Shown here: in pieces, positions 36,040 to 46,719 of the stretch
Numbering within the stretch: position 1 is the stretch's first letter
How the letters are laid out: every line of letters begins with the position of its first letter
Source of the DNA: an uncultured Acetatifactor sp.
Lineage (GTDB): Bacteria > Bacillota > Clostridia > Lachnospirales > Lachnospiraceae
Direction: 5' to 3'
Length of the DNA: 64,000 nt
NCBI GenBank assembly: GCA_910585615.1
Contig: CAJUFO010000008.1
Coordinates: 1-64,000 of the forward strand
Translations under genes and position numbers: made by a program
The notes under the pieces: generated by a model
What the model was told of the DNA's origin: nothing
Database searches by the model: none
What the model saw: the letters and a program-made list of their open reading frames with translations, nothing else

Positions 36040-36699
36040 ATGCATATCCTGATCATAGAGGACGATACGGAATTCCGCCAGGAGCTGGCAGAGCTCCTAC
36101 AAGGCTCCCTGTACCGCGTCACGGCGCTGGCACGGTTCGATCATATCGCCGGACAGGTCTCCTCCCTCTCGCCGGACCTCATCCTGCTGGATTTGAACCT
36201 CCCGGGGCAGTCCGGCTTCGATGTGTGCGCCGAGATCCGCAAATCCTCGGATGTGCCTGTCATCTTCGTCACAGGGCGGTCGGATGCCTCGGACGAAGTC
36301 ACGGCCCTGTTGCAGGGCGGGGACGACTATATCACGAAGCCCTTCCCGCCCGCCGTCCTGCTGGCCCATATCACCGCCGTGCTGAAGCGGGCGGGCAAAG
36401 GGGAGGAGCCGATTCTGGAGCATCGGGGCGCGGCGCTGGATCTGGCCAGAGGCTGCATCCGCTACCGGGGCACAAGCGCGGAACTGACCAAAAACGAGCT
36501 GAAGATATTGGCCTGCCTGTTCCGGCACAAGGGGCGAATCGTGTCCCGCACGGAGCTGGTGGAATACCTGTGGGACAATGCCGTCTTCCTGGACGACAAT
36601 GCCCTGAGCATCCATGTCACCCGCATCCGGGGAAAGCTGGAGGGGCTGGGGCTGTCTGATTTCATCCGGACGAAACGGGGAATGGGGTACATGATATGA
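36040..36699 (+). CDS. BceR-like response regulator
   Basis: The 219-residue OmpR-family regulator has phosphoacceptor Asp51 in LILLDLNLPG, VIFVTGRSDA and the lysine in YITKPFPP, and a winged helix ending FIRTKRGMGYMI. An AGGGAGGGG-type site precedes the ATG at 36040. It overlaps the kinase gene by 4 bases (ATGA). With that kinase and the downstream ABC transporter it forms a Bce-type module that senses and removes peptide antibiotics. The evidence for that role is gene order and family. Confidence 0.9.
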   Translation: MHILIIEDDTEFRQELAELLQGSLYRVTALARFDHIAGQVSSLSPDLILLDLNLPGQSGFDVCAEIRKSSDVPVIFVTGRSDASDEVTALLQGGDDYITKPFPPAVLLAHITAVLKRAGKGEEPILEHRGAALDLARGCIRYRGTSAELTKNELKILACLFRHKGRIVSRTELVEYLWDNAVFLDDNALSIHVTRIRGKLEGLGLSDFIRTKRGMGYMI

Positions 36700-37733
36700 A
36701 ATTCGCGGATTACTGCAAGGACAGGCTTTTGCTGCTGATGCTCCACGGCATCTGCATGATGCTGCTTTCGGCTTTTCTGACTGCCACGGCTTATCCGGCA
36801 GGCTGCTGCTACATCATCCTCCTCACCTGGCTAATCCTCCTCACCGCCTGGTTCCTCACGGAATTCTTTCGCAGAAAGCGCTACTTTAAACAGGTGCAGG
36901 CAATCCTGGAGCAGGCCGACCAGAAATACCTGCTGGGCGAACTGATGCCCGCCTCCTTCCGGCTGGAGGACAGGCTTTACCGGGACATAATCCGAAAGTC
37001 CAACAAGTCCGTCATCGAACGGATCCGCTCCATGGAGGATGCCGGACAGGAGTACCGGGAATACATCGAAAGCTGGGTGCATGAGATAAAGGCTCCCATA
37101 GCGGACATCTATCTGCTCTGCGAGAAGCGAAAGGACGATAGCGCCCGGCGCATCCTGGCCGAAAACCGTCGGACGGAGCGCTATGTGGACATGGCCCTCT
37201 TCTATGCCCGCTCGGATCAGGTGTACAAGGATTACCTCATCAAAGAGGCCACTCTGCAGCAGACCGCGGAGGAGGTTCTGCAGAAGAATAAATATGCCCT
37301 CATCGAAAACCGCATGCGGGCCAGCGTCCATTGCCCGGACACGGTCTATACCGATGCCAAATGGATCGCCTTCATCCTGGAACAGCTCATCCTGAACGCC
37401 GTGAAATACAGGCGGGACACGGAGCCTGTGCTGCGAATCTCCACCAGCCGGGCAGGGCGCAATGTCCTCTTGGCGGTAGAGGACAATGGCTGCGGCATCC
37501 CCCAAGAGGAGCTTCCCAGAATCTTCGACAAGGGCTTCACCGGCACCAACGGCAGAGGCGGCGCCAAAGCCACAGGCATGGGACTGTATCTGTGCCGGAA
37601 GCTCTGCGGGAAGCTGGGGATACAGATTCGGGCAGAATCGGCGGCGGGCTTAGGGACGCGGATCTCTCTGGAATTCCCGGTCAGCGATTATCTCTCCGGC
37701 TTTTCCCTGTCAACTAAATCACACAAGGCATGA
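36696..37733 (+). CDS. BceS-like intramembrane-sensing histidine kinase
   Basis: The 345-residue kinase has two membrane helices close together (residues about 12-54) with almost no extracellular loop, the hallmark of BceS kinases, which get their signal from the transporter. The H-box is SWVHEIKAPIADIYLL, the N-box EQLILNAVKYR and the G-box ATGMGLYLCRKL. It overlaps the regulator gene by 4 bases. Confidence 0.92.
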   Translation: MKFADYCKDRLLLLMLHGICMMLLSAFLTATAYPAGCCYIILLTWLILLTAWFLTEFFRRKRYFKQVQAILEQADQKYLLGELMPASFRLEDRLYRDIIRKSNKSVIERIRSMEDAGQEYREYIESWVHEIKAPIADIYLLCEKRKDDSARRILAENRRTERYVDMALFYARSDQVYKDYLIKEATLQQTAEEVLQKNKYALIENRMRASVHCPDTVYTDAKWIAFILEQLILNAVKYRRDTEPVLRISTSRAGRNVLLAVEDNGCGIPQEELPRIFDKGFTGTNGRGGAKATGMGLYLCRKLCGKLGIQIRAESAAGLGTRISLEFPVSDYLSGFSLSTKSHKA

Positions 37734-37819
37734 TTTCTCCCTGTCTTTCGATATTGAAAGGTTCCCGCAAGGAAAACCCATACCATATCCTCCCCCTATC
37801 TGCTATACTAAGGAATAGA

Positions 37820-37844
37820 CCCTGGGCAGACCCTCTCCCCAGGG
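37820..37844 (+). promoter_or_regulatory. Inverted repeat before the Bce-like ABC genes
   Basis: CCCTGGG and CCCAGGG, 11 bases apart, lie just upstream of the ATPase ribosome site and downstream of a TATACT (-10-like) box at 37804-37809. It may be the response regulator target or a leader hairpin. Confidence 0.3.
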
Positions 37845-37864
37845 CCGAAAGGAGGATTCAGACA

Positions 37865-38635
37865 ATGGAGCGATCCTATATCCAGGTATGCGATGTGGAA
37901 AAATATTACGGCAGCGGCACGGCTGTGGCCAAGGCCATCGACCGGGTCAGTTTCCGTGTGGACAGGGGCGAGTTCGTAGGGGTCATGGGGGCCTCAGGCT
38001 CCGGCAAGACCACGCTGCTGAACATGCTGTCCACCATCGACAGCGTCACCGCCGGGCATATCTATTACGAAACTGTAGACATCACGGAGCTGTCCGAAGA
38101 CAAGCTGTCGGAATTCCGTAAGGAAAACCTGGGCTTCGTCTTCCAGGAGTACAATCTGCTGGACACCCTCACCATTGAGGAGAATATCCTGCTGGCCTTG
38201 AGCCTGCACCAGCGGGAAAAAGGGGAGGTTCTGTCCCGCTGCCGGGAAATGCTGGATCTCCTGGGGATAGACGATGTCCGGGACAAATTCCCCTACCAGG
38301 TCTCCGGCGGCCAGAAGCAGCGCTGCGCCTGCGCCAGGGCTCTGGTGAACCGCCCTAAGCTGCTTCTGGCGGACGAGCCCACGGGGGCGCTGGACTCCCG
38401 CTCCGCCCAGACCCTGCTGGAGACCTTCACGGACATGAACAGTCGGCTTGAGGCCACGATCTTCATGGTGACCCACGACGCTTTCTCCGCCAGCTACTGC
38501 GGGCGAATCCTGTTCTTAAAGGACGGGCAGATCTTCCATGAGCTGCGCCGGGGCGGAAAGAACCGCCGTGAATTTCTGAACGAAATCCTGGACGTGCTGT
38601 CCCTGACAGGAGGTGATTTGTCCGATGCTCGGTAA
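37865..38635 (+). CDS. BceA-like ABC transporter ATPase
   Basis: The 256-residue ATPase has Walker A GASGSGKTTLL, signature VSGGQKQRCACA, Walker B LLLADEPTGALD and H-loop TIFMVTHDAF. The start at 37865 has an AAAGGAGG site. It overlaps the permease gene by 11 bases. It should power removal of a cell-wall peptide antibiotic from its target. Confidence 0.93.
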   Translation: MERSYIQVCDVEKYYGSGTAVAKAIDRVSFRVDRGEFVGVMGASGSGKTTLLNMLSTIDSVTAGHIYYETVDITELSEDKLSEFRKENLGFVFQEYNLLDTLTIEENILLALSLHQREKGEVLSRCREMLDLLGIDDVRDKFPYQVSGGQKQRCACARALVNRPKLLLADEPTGALDSRSAQTLLETFTDMNSRLEATIFMVTHDAFSASYCGRILFLKDGQIFHELRRGGKNRREFLNEILDVLSLTGGDLSDAR

Positions 38636-40748
38636 GCTTGCCCTGCGCAACGTGATGCGCTCCGCCAGGGATTATCTGGTGTACTTCCTGACCATGACGG
38701 TGGTGTCGGCTATCATGTTCGCCTTCCATTCCCTGCTCTTCTCCAGAGAAATTCAGCAGCTGTTCGATATGGCCGTCATCTTCGCGGCTCTGGTGGGCAT
38801 GGCCACCTTCTTCGTGGTTCTGATCGTGGCGTGGCTGATCAACTACATGGTCCGTTTCATCCTGGAGAAAAGGAGCCGGGAGTTCGGCATCTATCTGCTG
38901 ATCGGCATGAAGAAGAAGGAAATCTCCCGTCTGTACATGCGGGAGAGCCTGCTGCTGGGGGCCGCCGCCTTTGCCGGAGGTCTGGCTCTGGGCATGCTGC
39001 TACAGCAGATTCTGCTGGCAATCCTGTATAGTATGATCATGATGGAATACCGTCCCAGGCTGGAATGGAGCGCTGGATGCCTTATCACCACGGCCGCCTG
39101 CTATGGCGGATGCTACCTGCTGGCCCTTCTTCGGTGCAGAGGCAAGTTCCGGAGGATGAACATCCATGCCCTGATAAGCAGCCAGAAACAGAACGAGGAG
39201 ATCCGGGAGTCCCACGAGCGGGCGAAGCGCTGGCTGCTGCCCCTCTCCGGCGTATTTCTCCTGGTCTTTGCGCTGTTCCTGTTCTTCTTCAAGGCATGGG
39301 ATGTCCCTGTAATCCTGGGCTTCCTCCTGGGGCTGGTGGTGACGATCTATGTCTTTTACACCGGCGTGGCGGCCTGGGTCATCTGCTACATCCGCCGAAA
39401 GGGGAAGGGGATATTCAAGGGGCAGAACCTGTTCCTGCTGCGGCAGTTCTCCTCCAAGCTGAAGACCCTGCGGTTCACTTTGGGCACCCTGACCTCCCTG
39501 TTCGTCCTGGCGCTGCTGGGTTGTGCCATCGCTTTGATGTTCAATGACTACCAGAACCAGACCTTGCTGGACAAATGGCCCTTCGACGTGATGGTCTTCA
39601 GCAGCGACACCCGGGACGCCTTTCAGGAGGAGCTGGAGGTGCTGAACCGGGAATGCGGCGTGAAGGAGACTTTAATCTACGATATCCGTCAGAACGGGAC
39701 CGACACAGTGAACGCGTGGCTATACTCCCACTTAAAGACCTTTGACGGGGCGTACACCAGTGCGGACGGCAGCCTGGACCGGGAGGCGCTGGGCAGGGAC
39801 GAGATTTGGGCCTATTATGAGTATGACACTTATCTGGCCCTGTCCGACTACAACCGCCTCCGGGAGATGGCGGGGCTGCTGCCTGTGGAATTGGAGGAGG
39901 GGGAGTTTTTGCTGCATCTGAAGGAGCGGGTCTGGGACGAGACCGGAGATTTCACCGGGGAGCTGGAGATTCGGGTGGATTCGGGTTCCGGAGAGCCGGG
40001 GGGCAGCGCGGAGCCGGGTTCCAGGATTGCGGAGCACTCCACACGTCTCCGTCCCGCGGGCGTCTATACGGAGCCCCTCTCCCAGGACGGCCACAATGGC
40101 GCGGATTATCTGCTCATCGTCTCTGACCGGACGGCAGAGCGCATGACCCCCTACTACCGACTGCTCACGGCCAATCTGGAGGGCCGCGCCCCTGATGACC
40201 TGCTGCAGAAGCTGGACGCCCTCCCCTCCGGGGACAGCAGCATGGACTTCGGCGGCCATCGCGAAAACACGGACATGGCCTGCGGAACGGACAATATCGT
40301 GGTATATGTGGTCACGAACATCGTCAGGGACAACCTGATTCCGGAGGTGAAGTTCATGCTGTCCTCCATCATCTTCGCTCTGGTCTACATCGGCCTGGTG
40401 TTCGTCTGTGTAGCGCTGACGGTGCTGTCCGTGCAGCAGCTCTCGGATTCCGCCAAGTACCGGTTCCGCTACCAGGTGCTGCACCAGATCGGGCTGAGCC
40501 ACCGGGAGATTTCCAGGGTCATCCTGAAGCAATTGGCAGGCTTCTACCTCTGCCCCATCCTGTTCGCGGCGCTGATCAGCGGGACAATGGCGGTGTATCT
40601 GGGCTGGAAGTTCAATGTCCACACCGGCACCCACACTATGGCCGCTGGCTATTTCGGGCTGGCCTTCCTATTGTTCCTGTGCGTGTACGCCGTGTATTTC
40701 GTGGTGACTTATGTGGGCTTTCTGCGGAATGCCCTGACGAAAGCATAA
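38625..40748 (+). CDS. BceB-like ABC transporter permease
   Basis: The 707-residue FtsX-family permease has ten predicted membrane helices with a large extracellular domain of about 220 residues between helices 7 and 8, the part that senses the peptide in this family. It starts MLGKLALRNVMRSARDYLVYF, as typical members do. The ATG at 38625 has an AGGAGGTGA site inside the ATPase gene. The extracellular part contains a Gly/Ser/Glu-rich stretch near residues 455-470. The antibiotic it recognises is unknown. Confidence 0.92.
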   Translation: MLGKLALRNVMRSARDYLVYFLTMTVVSAIMFAFHSLLFSREIQQLFDMAVIFAALVGMATFFVVLIVAWLINYMVRFILEKRSREFGIYLLIGMKKKEISRLYMRESLLLGAAAFAGGLALGMLLQQILLAILYSMIMMEYRPRLEWSAGCLITTAACYGGCYLLALLRCRGKFRRMNIHALISSQKQNEEIRESHERAKRWLLPLSGVFLLVFALFLFFFKAWDVPVILGFLLGLVVTIYVFYTGVAAWVICYIRRKGKGIFKGQNLFLLRQFSSKLKTLRFTLGTLTSLFVLALLGCAIALMFNDYQNQTLLDKWPFDVMVFSSDTRDAFQEELEVLNRECGVKETLIYDIRQNGTDTVNAWLYSHLKTFDGAYTSADGSLDREALGRDEIWAYYEYDTYLALSDYNRLREMAGLLPVELEEGEFLLHLKERVWDETGDFTGELEIRVDSGSGEPGGSAEPGSRIAEHSTRLRPAGVYTEPLSQDGHNGADYLLIVSDRTAERMTPYYRLLTANLEGRAPDDLLQKLDALPSGDSSMDFGGHRENTDMACGTDNIVVYVVTNIVRDNLIPEVKFMLSSIIFALVYIGLVFVCVALTVLSVQQLSDSAKYRFRYQVLHQIGLSHREISRVILKQLAGFYLCPILFAALISGTMAVYLGWKFNVHTGTHTMAAGYFGLAFLLFLCVYAVYFVVTYVGFLRNALTKA

Positions 40749-40790
40749 GACAGAGCCTGTGCGGGGACCACATGTCTGCGGGAATTTCCC

Positions 40791-41669
40791 TCAGAACAAC
40801 ATCAGCATGGTCCCCGCCACGATCAGCGCAAGCCCCAGACCGGATTGAAACGACAGCCGCTCCCGGAACACAATCCGGGAAAAGGCCACCGTCACCAGGA
40901 TGCTGAGCTTGTCGATAGGGACGACCACGCTGGCGGGGCCCTCCTGGAGCGCTTTGTAGTAGCACAGCCAGGAACCGCCGGTGGCAAGCCCGGACAGGCA
41001 GATAAATCCAAACTCTCCCCGGGGGATTTCCTTTACGGTCTTCTGCTTTCCGGTGGCGAAGACCATCACCCAGGCCATAATCAGCACCACACCGGTGCGG
41101 ATAGCCGTGCCCAGGTTGGACTCCACGCCGGTGATGCCGATTTTCCCCAGGATGGAGGTAAGGCTGGCGAACACTGCAGAGCCTGCCGCATAGAGAAACC
41201 ATCCCTTCCCCTTCGCCCCGTCCTGTGCCTGGCCAGGCTTTTCCTTTCCTTCCTTCTTCTCAATCATCAGGTATGTGCCCACCGCAATCAGCGCCACTCC
41301 CGCCGCCTTCACCACGCTAATGGTCTCATGCAGGAAAATAAAGGCCAGGAGGATGGTCAGCACGGTACTGGATTTGTCGATGGGAACCACCTTGTTGATG
41401 TCCCCAATCTGCAGCGCCCTAAAATAGCACAGCCAGGACGCCCCGGTGGCAAGCCCCGACAAAATCAGGAACAGGAGCGTCCGCCCCCCTATCTGCCCTA
41501 TCTGGGATCCGGAGCCCACCACCAGCACCATGATCCAAGCAAAAAGCAGCACCACAATCGTCCGTACCGCCGTGGCCACATTGGAGTCCGTCCTGCGGAT
41601 GCCGCACTTGGCCAGGATGGACGTGGCTCCGGCGAACACAGCCGAGCCGCATGCATACAATATCCACAT
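40791..41669 (-). CDS. EamA family transporter
   Basis: The 292-residue protein has two tandem EamA repeats of about 135 residues, each with GGSWLCYYKALQ or GASWLCYFRALQ-like and VVPIDK motifs, and ten membrane helices. The two halves are highly alike, as expected for an internal duplication. A short charged linker (KKEGKEKPGQAQDGAKGK) joins them. Members export amino acids or other metabolites; cargo unknown. The ribosome site is weak. Confidence 0.88.
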   Translation of the reverse strand: MWILYACGSAVFAGATSILAKCGIRRTDSNVATAVRTIVVLLFAWIMVLVVGSGSQIGQIGGRTLLFLILSGLATGASWLCYFRALQIGDINKVVPIDKSSTVLTILLAFIFLHETISVVKAAGVALIAVGTYLMIEKKEGKEKPGQAQDGAKGKGWFLYAAGSAVFASLTSILGKIGITGVESNLGTAIRTGVVLIMAWVMVFATGKQKTVKEIPRGEFGFICLSGLATGGSWLCYYKALQEGPASVVVPIDKLSILVTVAFSRIVFRERLSFQSGLGLALIVAGTMLMLF

Positions 41670-41733
41670 AATAGTCTTCTACACCCTTTCTGGTTTGCCG
41701 AATCAAGCTTGCAACGCTGCAGAGCAGTATTTG

Positions 41734-41796
41734 ACCCTCGCGGCATTCGCCAACTGGCCGTGCAAGCACGGCCGCTTGACTCATTGCTCGCGGGAA
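41734..41796. repeat. Palindromic intergenic element
   Basis: GGCCGTGC and GCACGGCC (41756-41763 with 41766-41773) form an 8-bp perfect stem, enclosed by CCC..CGCG and CGCGGG at 41735-41742 and 41789-41794. It lies between the cardiolipin synthase and EamA genes. Its make-up resembles dispersed intergenic elements, but only one copy is in the window. Confidence 0.45.
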
Positions 41797-41847
41797 TAAA
41801 TCCGTCCAGTCAACTGCCTCTCCTAGGGCACCAGCAATCCCCTTCCC

Positions 41848-43530
41848 TTACAGCAGCGGCGCCGCCGCCTTCAGCAGCACTCCCGCCAGCTTCATGGTCC
41901 ATTTCTCTTTCCGTACCGTCTCCGGCGTCACCTGGCGGCTCTTGGAGAACATGTCCCGGAAGTCGGCCTCGATGTCTGCGATACAGTCTGTACCATGCAT
42001 ATAGGTGGCGCACTCAAAGTGATGGTAGAGGCTGCGGTAGTCCAGGTTGATCGTCCCCACCACCGCCTCCTTCCCGTCGCAGCAGAATACCTTGGCGTGG
42101 ACGAAGCCGGGGGTGTACTCGTAGATTTTCACCCCGGATGCCAGCAGGGATCTGTAATGGGTCTTGGCCAACGCATAGGGAATCCGCTTGTCCGGGATGC
42201 CCGGCAGGATCAATGCCACCTCCACGCCCCGCTCCGCCGCGAATTTCAGGGCAGTCTCCATCTCCCCGTCCAGTATCAGGTAGGGCGTCATGATATGGAC
42301 ATAGCGCCTGGCCCGGTTCAGGATGTCCATGTAGACCCGCTCGCCCAGCTTGTCATCGTCCAGGGGCCAGTCCCCGTAGGGCACCACATACCCTTTCACA
42401 TTCCCCTTGGGCTGCTCCCCGGGCTGAACTTCGGATTGCTCCCCGGGCTGAACTTTGGGCTGAGCTTCAGGTTGAATTTCGGACTGCCCAGGGAGCTGCC
42501 CTCCGGGCATGGCAGGATAAGCCAGGCTCTTCCCGAATTCCAGCTCTCTTTCGTCCATGTTCCACATCTGCAGGAACATCAGGGTAAAGCTCTTCACCGC
42601 CTCCCCCTTCAGCATGACGGCAGTGTCCTTCCAATGACCGAAACGCTGCACCTGGTTGATATATTCGTCAGCCAGGTTGACGCCGCCATTGAATGCGGTG
42701 TGGCCGTCAATCACCAGAATCTTGCGGTGGTCCCTGTAGTTGTAATGGGTGGAGATGAAGGGGGACACCGGCGCGAACACCTTGCACCGGATGCCCAGCT
42801 TCCGCAGGAGCTTCAGATACTTGTGGGGCAGCAGCGCGAACTCGCAGGTGCCGTCGTACATCACCCGCACGTCCACGCCCTCACCAGCCTTGCGGGCAAG
42901 AATCTCCAGTACCTCACCCCACATCATCCCCTCCGCGATGATAAAATATTCCAGATAGATGAAATGCTTTGCCCCCTCAAGCTGCCGCAGCAGCTCCGCG
43001 AACTTGTCCTCCCCCAGAGGGAAGTAAGTGACTTCAGTCCTGTGGTACACCGGGTGACAGCCGCTGCGCTGCATGTAGCGCACCAGGGCCGCGGATCCCG
43101 AATCCTCTTCCTCCAGGCTCCGGTACACTTCCTCCGACTGTGGGATGCTGTCCTTCGTCATGGCAATGATATGGCTGAAACGGGCTTTCAGCGCCCGGTG
43201 CCCGATGTCCATCCTCGTATAGAAATACAGCAGCGCCCCGAACACCGGGGTCAGCATCACCACCACCAGCCAGGTGATCTTGGCTGTGGGGTCCAGGCGG
43301 CAGTTCAGGAGATACAGCACCATGACCACGGTGAACACGGCCATGCCGCTGATGAGATGAGGCCGGAACTCCCGGAACCACTGATAGGCGCTGACCAAAA
43401 ACAGCACCTGCGCCGCCAATAGAATCACAAAGAGGCCCATGCGGCTGAACACCGCATGAAGGATGCCGTTCTGCCCTTTCTTCAGCAGACGGATTCCCAT
43501 GCTCCGGCTGTCATCATTTCGTATCTCCAT
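41848..43530 (-). CDS. cls: Cardiolipin synthase
   Basis: The 560-residue membrane protein has two N-terminal helices and the two phospholipase D HKD motifs: NYRDHRKILVIDG near residue 265 and FVHAKVFCCDGKEAVVGTIN near residue 485. It joins two phosphatidylglycerols to make cardiolipin. A Gln/Pro-rich linker with repeats of the type QPGEQxEVQP lies between the two halves (nt 42406-42490), which is unusual and lengthens the protein. The ATG at 43530 has AGGAGGAG. Confidence 0.92.
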   Translation of the reverse strand: MEIRNDDSRSMGIRLLKKGQNGILHAVFSRMGLFVILLAAQVLFLVSAYQWFREFRPHLISGMAVFTVVMVLYLLNCRLDPTAKITWLVVVMLTPVFGALLYFYTRMDIGHRALKARFSHIIAMTKDSIPQSEEVYRSLEEEDSGSAALVRYMQRSGCHPVYHRTEVTYFPLGEDKFAELLRQLEGAKHFIYLEYFIIAEGMMWGEVLEILARKAGEGVDVRVMYDGTCEFALLPHKYLKLLRKLGIRCKVFAPVSPFISTHYNYRDHRKILVIDGHTAFNGGVNLADEYINQVQRFGHWKDTAVMLKGEAVKSFTLMFLQMWNMDERELEFGKSLAYPAMPGGQLPGQSEIQPEAQPKVQPGEQSEVQPGEQPKGNVKGYVVPYGDWPLDDDKLGERVYMDILNRARRYVHIMTPYLILDGEMETALKFAAERGVEVALILPGIPDKRIPYALAKTHYRSLLASGVKIYEYTPGFVHAKVFCCDGKEAVVGTINLDYRSLYHHFECATYMHGTDCIADIEADFRDMFSKSRQVTPETVRKEKWTMKLAGVLLKAAAPLL

Positions 43531-43705
43531 TTTTCTCCTCCTGTAAGGCGTGCCGCCTGCCGCTGCCACAGATCCCGCTCGTCAGCCCGGCTTTCGCTCC
43601 GCAGACTTCCCGTCATGCCACCCCCTTTCAGTATAGCCCCGGACTACCCGCATTGCAACCCTCGCGGAGAAATCTTTCCGTAAAGGTTTCCGTAAAAGCG
43701 ATAAG

Positions 43706-43999
43706 TCATCCCTTCACGGAACCAATCATCACGCCCTTCACAAAGTATTTCTGGATAAAAGGATTAATGCACAGCACCGGCACAGTGGACACGATGATGA
43801 TGCTGTATTTCAAAGTCTGGGCCAGATGCATCTTTGCCTCTGTCGCCGCTGCGTCCAGTCCCTGTATATCATTTAGGGCCATCTTGTTGGACATCAGTAT
43901 ATCCCTCAGGAATGACTGCAAAGGCATATACTCCTGCTTATTGATGTAAATCAATGCGGTGCAGAAATCGTTCCAATGGCTTACTGCATAATATATTTC
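43706..43999 (-). pseudogene. C-terminal remnant of a sugar ABC permease
   Basis: The open frame encodes about 95 residues that match the last part of LplC/YtcP-type carbohydrate permeases: YYAVSHWNDFCTALIYINK, then helices, ending in the family C terminus QKYFVKGVMIGSVKG. All earlier membrane helices are missing, and a stop codon lies in frame just upstream (44000-44002). It cannot form a working permease. It meets the AraC remnant head to head at about 44000. Confidence 0.85.
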
Positions 44000-44255
44000 T
44001 TATCTGGCAGACAATTTCCATGTAAGCATCACTTATATGAGTTATCTGTTCAAAAAGGAGATTGGGGAGAATTTTTCGGACTATGTCCGGGCGCTGCGCC
44101 TGGAAAAAGCCAGGGCGCTGCTCCTTACTACGGATATGGCGATTGACGATATCAGCCTGGCAGTGGGGTATGCCAATACCTCCAGCTTCCGTCGGAAGTT
44201 TAAGCAGACTACGGGGATGACGCCATCGAAGCCGCGCAGCCCCAGCCAGTCATAA
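43998..44255 (+). pseudogene. C-terminal remnant of a YesN/AraC-type regulator
   Basis: The frame encodes ISYLADNFHVSITYMSYLF, then LRLEKARALLLTTDMAIDDI and SLAVGYANTSSFRRKFKQ, which is the AraC double helix-turn-helix of about 85 residues. The N-terminal receiver or sensor part is gone and a TAA stands just upstream (43989-43991). An ATG at 44037 could in theory start a 72-residue product, but it would lack the first helix-turn-helix. YesN-type regulators normally sit beside LplBC-type sugar transporters, so this and the permease remnant come from one lost locus. Confidence 0.8.
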
Positions 44256-44357
44256 AAATGATGGCTCACCTGCAATCTATCGTGCCTATACGATACATTT
44301 AATTTACCTGTAAATCATCGTACTGCCAGGCTAATCGGAAAGCTTAGAACTAAACAG

Positions 44358-44383
44358 GGAATGCCCGCCGGACATTCCCTTAC
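44358..44383 (-). terminator. Hairpin after guaB
   Basis: AGGGAATG and CATTCCCT form an 8-bp stem with a 9-base loop, about 40 bases after the guaB stop. Only a short interrupted T tract follows (GTTTAG), so termination is possible but weak. Confidence 0.4.
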
Positions 44384-44420
44384 TTTCGCAATCTCTTGCA
44401 ATTTTTATCTTTGCAACTCT

Positions 44421-45884
<1,464 letters not shown>

Positions 45885-45900
45885 CTATTCACGTTTGCGC

Positions 45901-45945
45901 AAAAGCCCGGGCCGCCGCCATGGCCTGCCGACTCCTTCCCGGGCT
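45901..45945 (-). promoter_or_regulatory. Attenuator-like hairpin in the guaB leader
   Basis: AGCCCGGG and CCCGGGCT (45904-45911 with 45938-45945) form an 8-bp perfect stem on the minus strand, followed by four T at 45901-45904. It lies between the promoter and the guaB ribosome site. It could end transcription early in the leader; no purine riboswitch consensus is visible. Confidence 0.4.
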
Positions 45946-45983
45946 CCTGCTTTCTTCCGTAGCCTACAGTTATGATTCAAATG

Positions 45984-46012
45984 AGTTTACCAAAATTTTA
46001 CACGGATGTCAA
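45984..46012 (-). promoter_or_regulatory. Promoter of guaB
   Basis: On the minus strand TTGACA (46007-46012) and TAAACT (45984-45989) are 17 bases apart. The leader to the ATG is about 100 bases long. Confidence 0.65.
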
Positions 46013-46017
46013 TAAGC

Positions 46018-46527
46018 TTAATCGGAAAAAACCTTTCTGGGGGCTACATTTTTCATCAGCTTGATCATCTCCTCGGAGGGGCTTAGCATAATCTTCTCGC
46101 CGCCCTCGTAGAACATCAGATAACGCTTGTCCGGCTGCAGCTCCTCGCCGATGCTGTAGTCCTTCTGCTTGTTCACGTTGCGGTTCCTGAAATTGTCCAA
46201 GTGGTAGCTCTTGATGGGCGCCAGGATCTCTATCCTGTCCAGCTGGTACGTTGCCACCCTCTTGCGCCTGGTCTTGTTCATAATCTTGTCCACCACCAGC
46301 TCCTTGTCCAGGTAGAGGTACTCGTATTCCAGGTCCGTGAACATCTTCACGAAATAGGCCCCTACCCCGAACAGAATCGCCCCGATGAAAGCGAACAGCA
46401 TCAGAGGCGGCAGCACGAATATGGCCAGCACGCAGACCACCGTCAGCGCGGTCAGCACAAAACCGCCTATCTTGCCCAATACGGAGGGCTTCGCCTTTAC
46501 CAAACATTCCACATAAGCGTCACTCAT
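46018..46527 (-). CDS. Membrane protein with a soluble PH-like tail
   Basis: The 169-residue protein has two membrane helices (residues about 20-60), then a soluble region with YEYLYLDKELVVDKIMNK and RRKRVATYQLDRIEI, alternating strands and a final helix as in PH-like domains. It resembles DUF6106-type proteins of Lachnospiraceae; that name is from memory and not certain. A GGAAGGACG site precedes the ATG at 46527. The function is unknown. Confidence 0.7.
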   Translation of the reverse strand: MSDAYVECLVKAKPSVLGKIGGFVLTALTVVCVLAIFVLPPLMLFAFIGAILFGVGAYFVKMFTDLEYEYLYLDKELVVDKIMNKTRRKRVATYQLDRIEILAPIKSYHLDNFRNRNVNKQKDYSIGEELQPDKRYLMFYEGGEKIMLSPSEEMIKLMKNVAPRKVFSD

Positions 46528-46680
46528 TTTACATCGTCCTTCCTTTGTCTTGATTTTCTGGTGCCAATTCCTATTTATCATAATAAACTATCTTCCGCTA
46601 ACTTGCAAGACAGTTTCACGGCAGTTTTTCATCCCGGCGGTTTTTTATCATTTTTTTAGAATCTTGTAACAATAGATGCA

Positions 46681-46710
46681 TTGACAATCCCGCATGGAAA
46701 GTATTATGAT
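46681..46710 (+). promoter_or_regulatory. Promoter of the structured leader
   Basis: TTGACA (46681-46686) and TATGAT (46705-46710) are 18 bases apart. Transcription should start near 46717 and give a leader of about 150 bases. Confidence 0.65.
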
Positions 46711-46719
46711 TTGGAGGGT

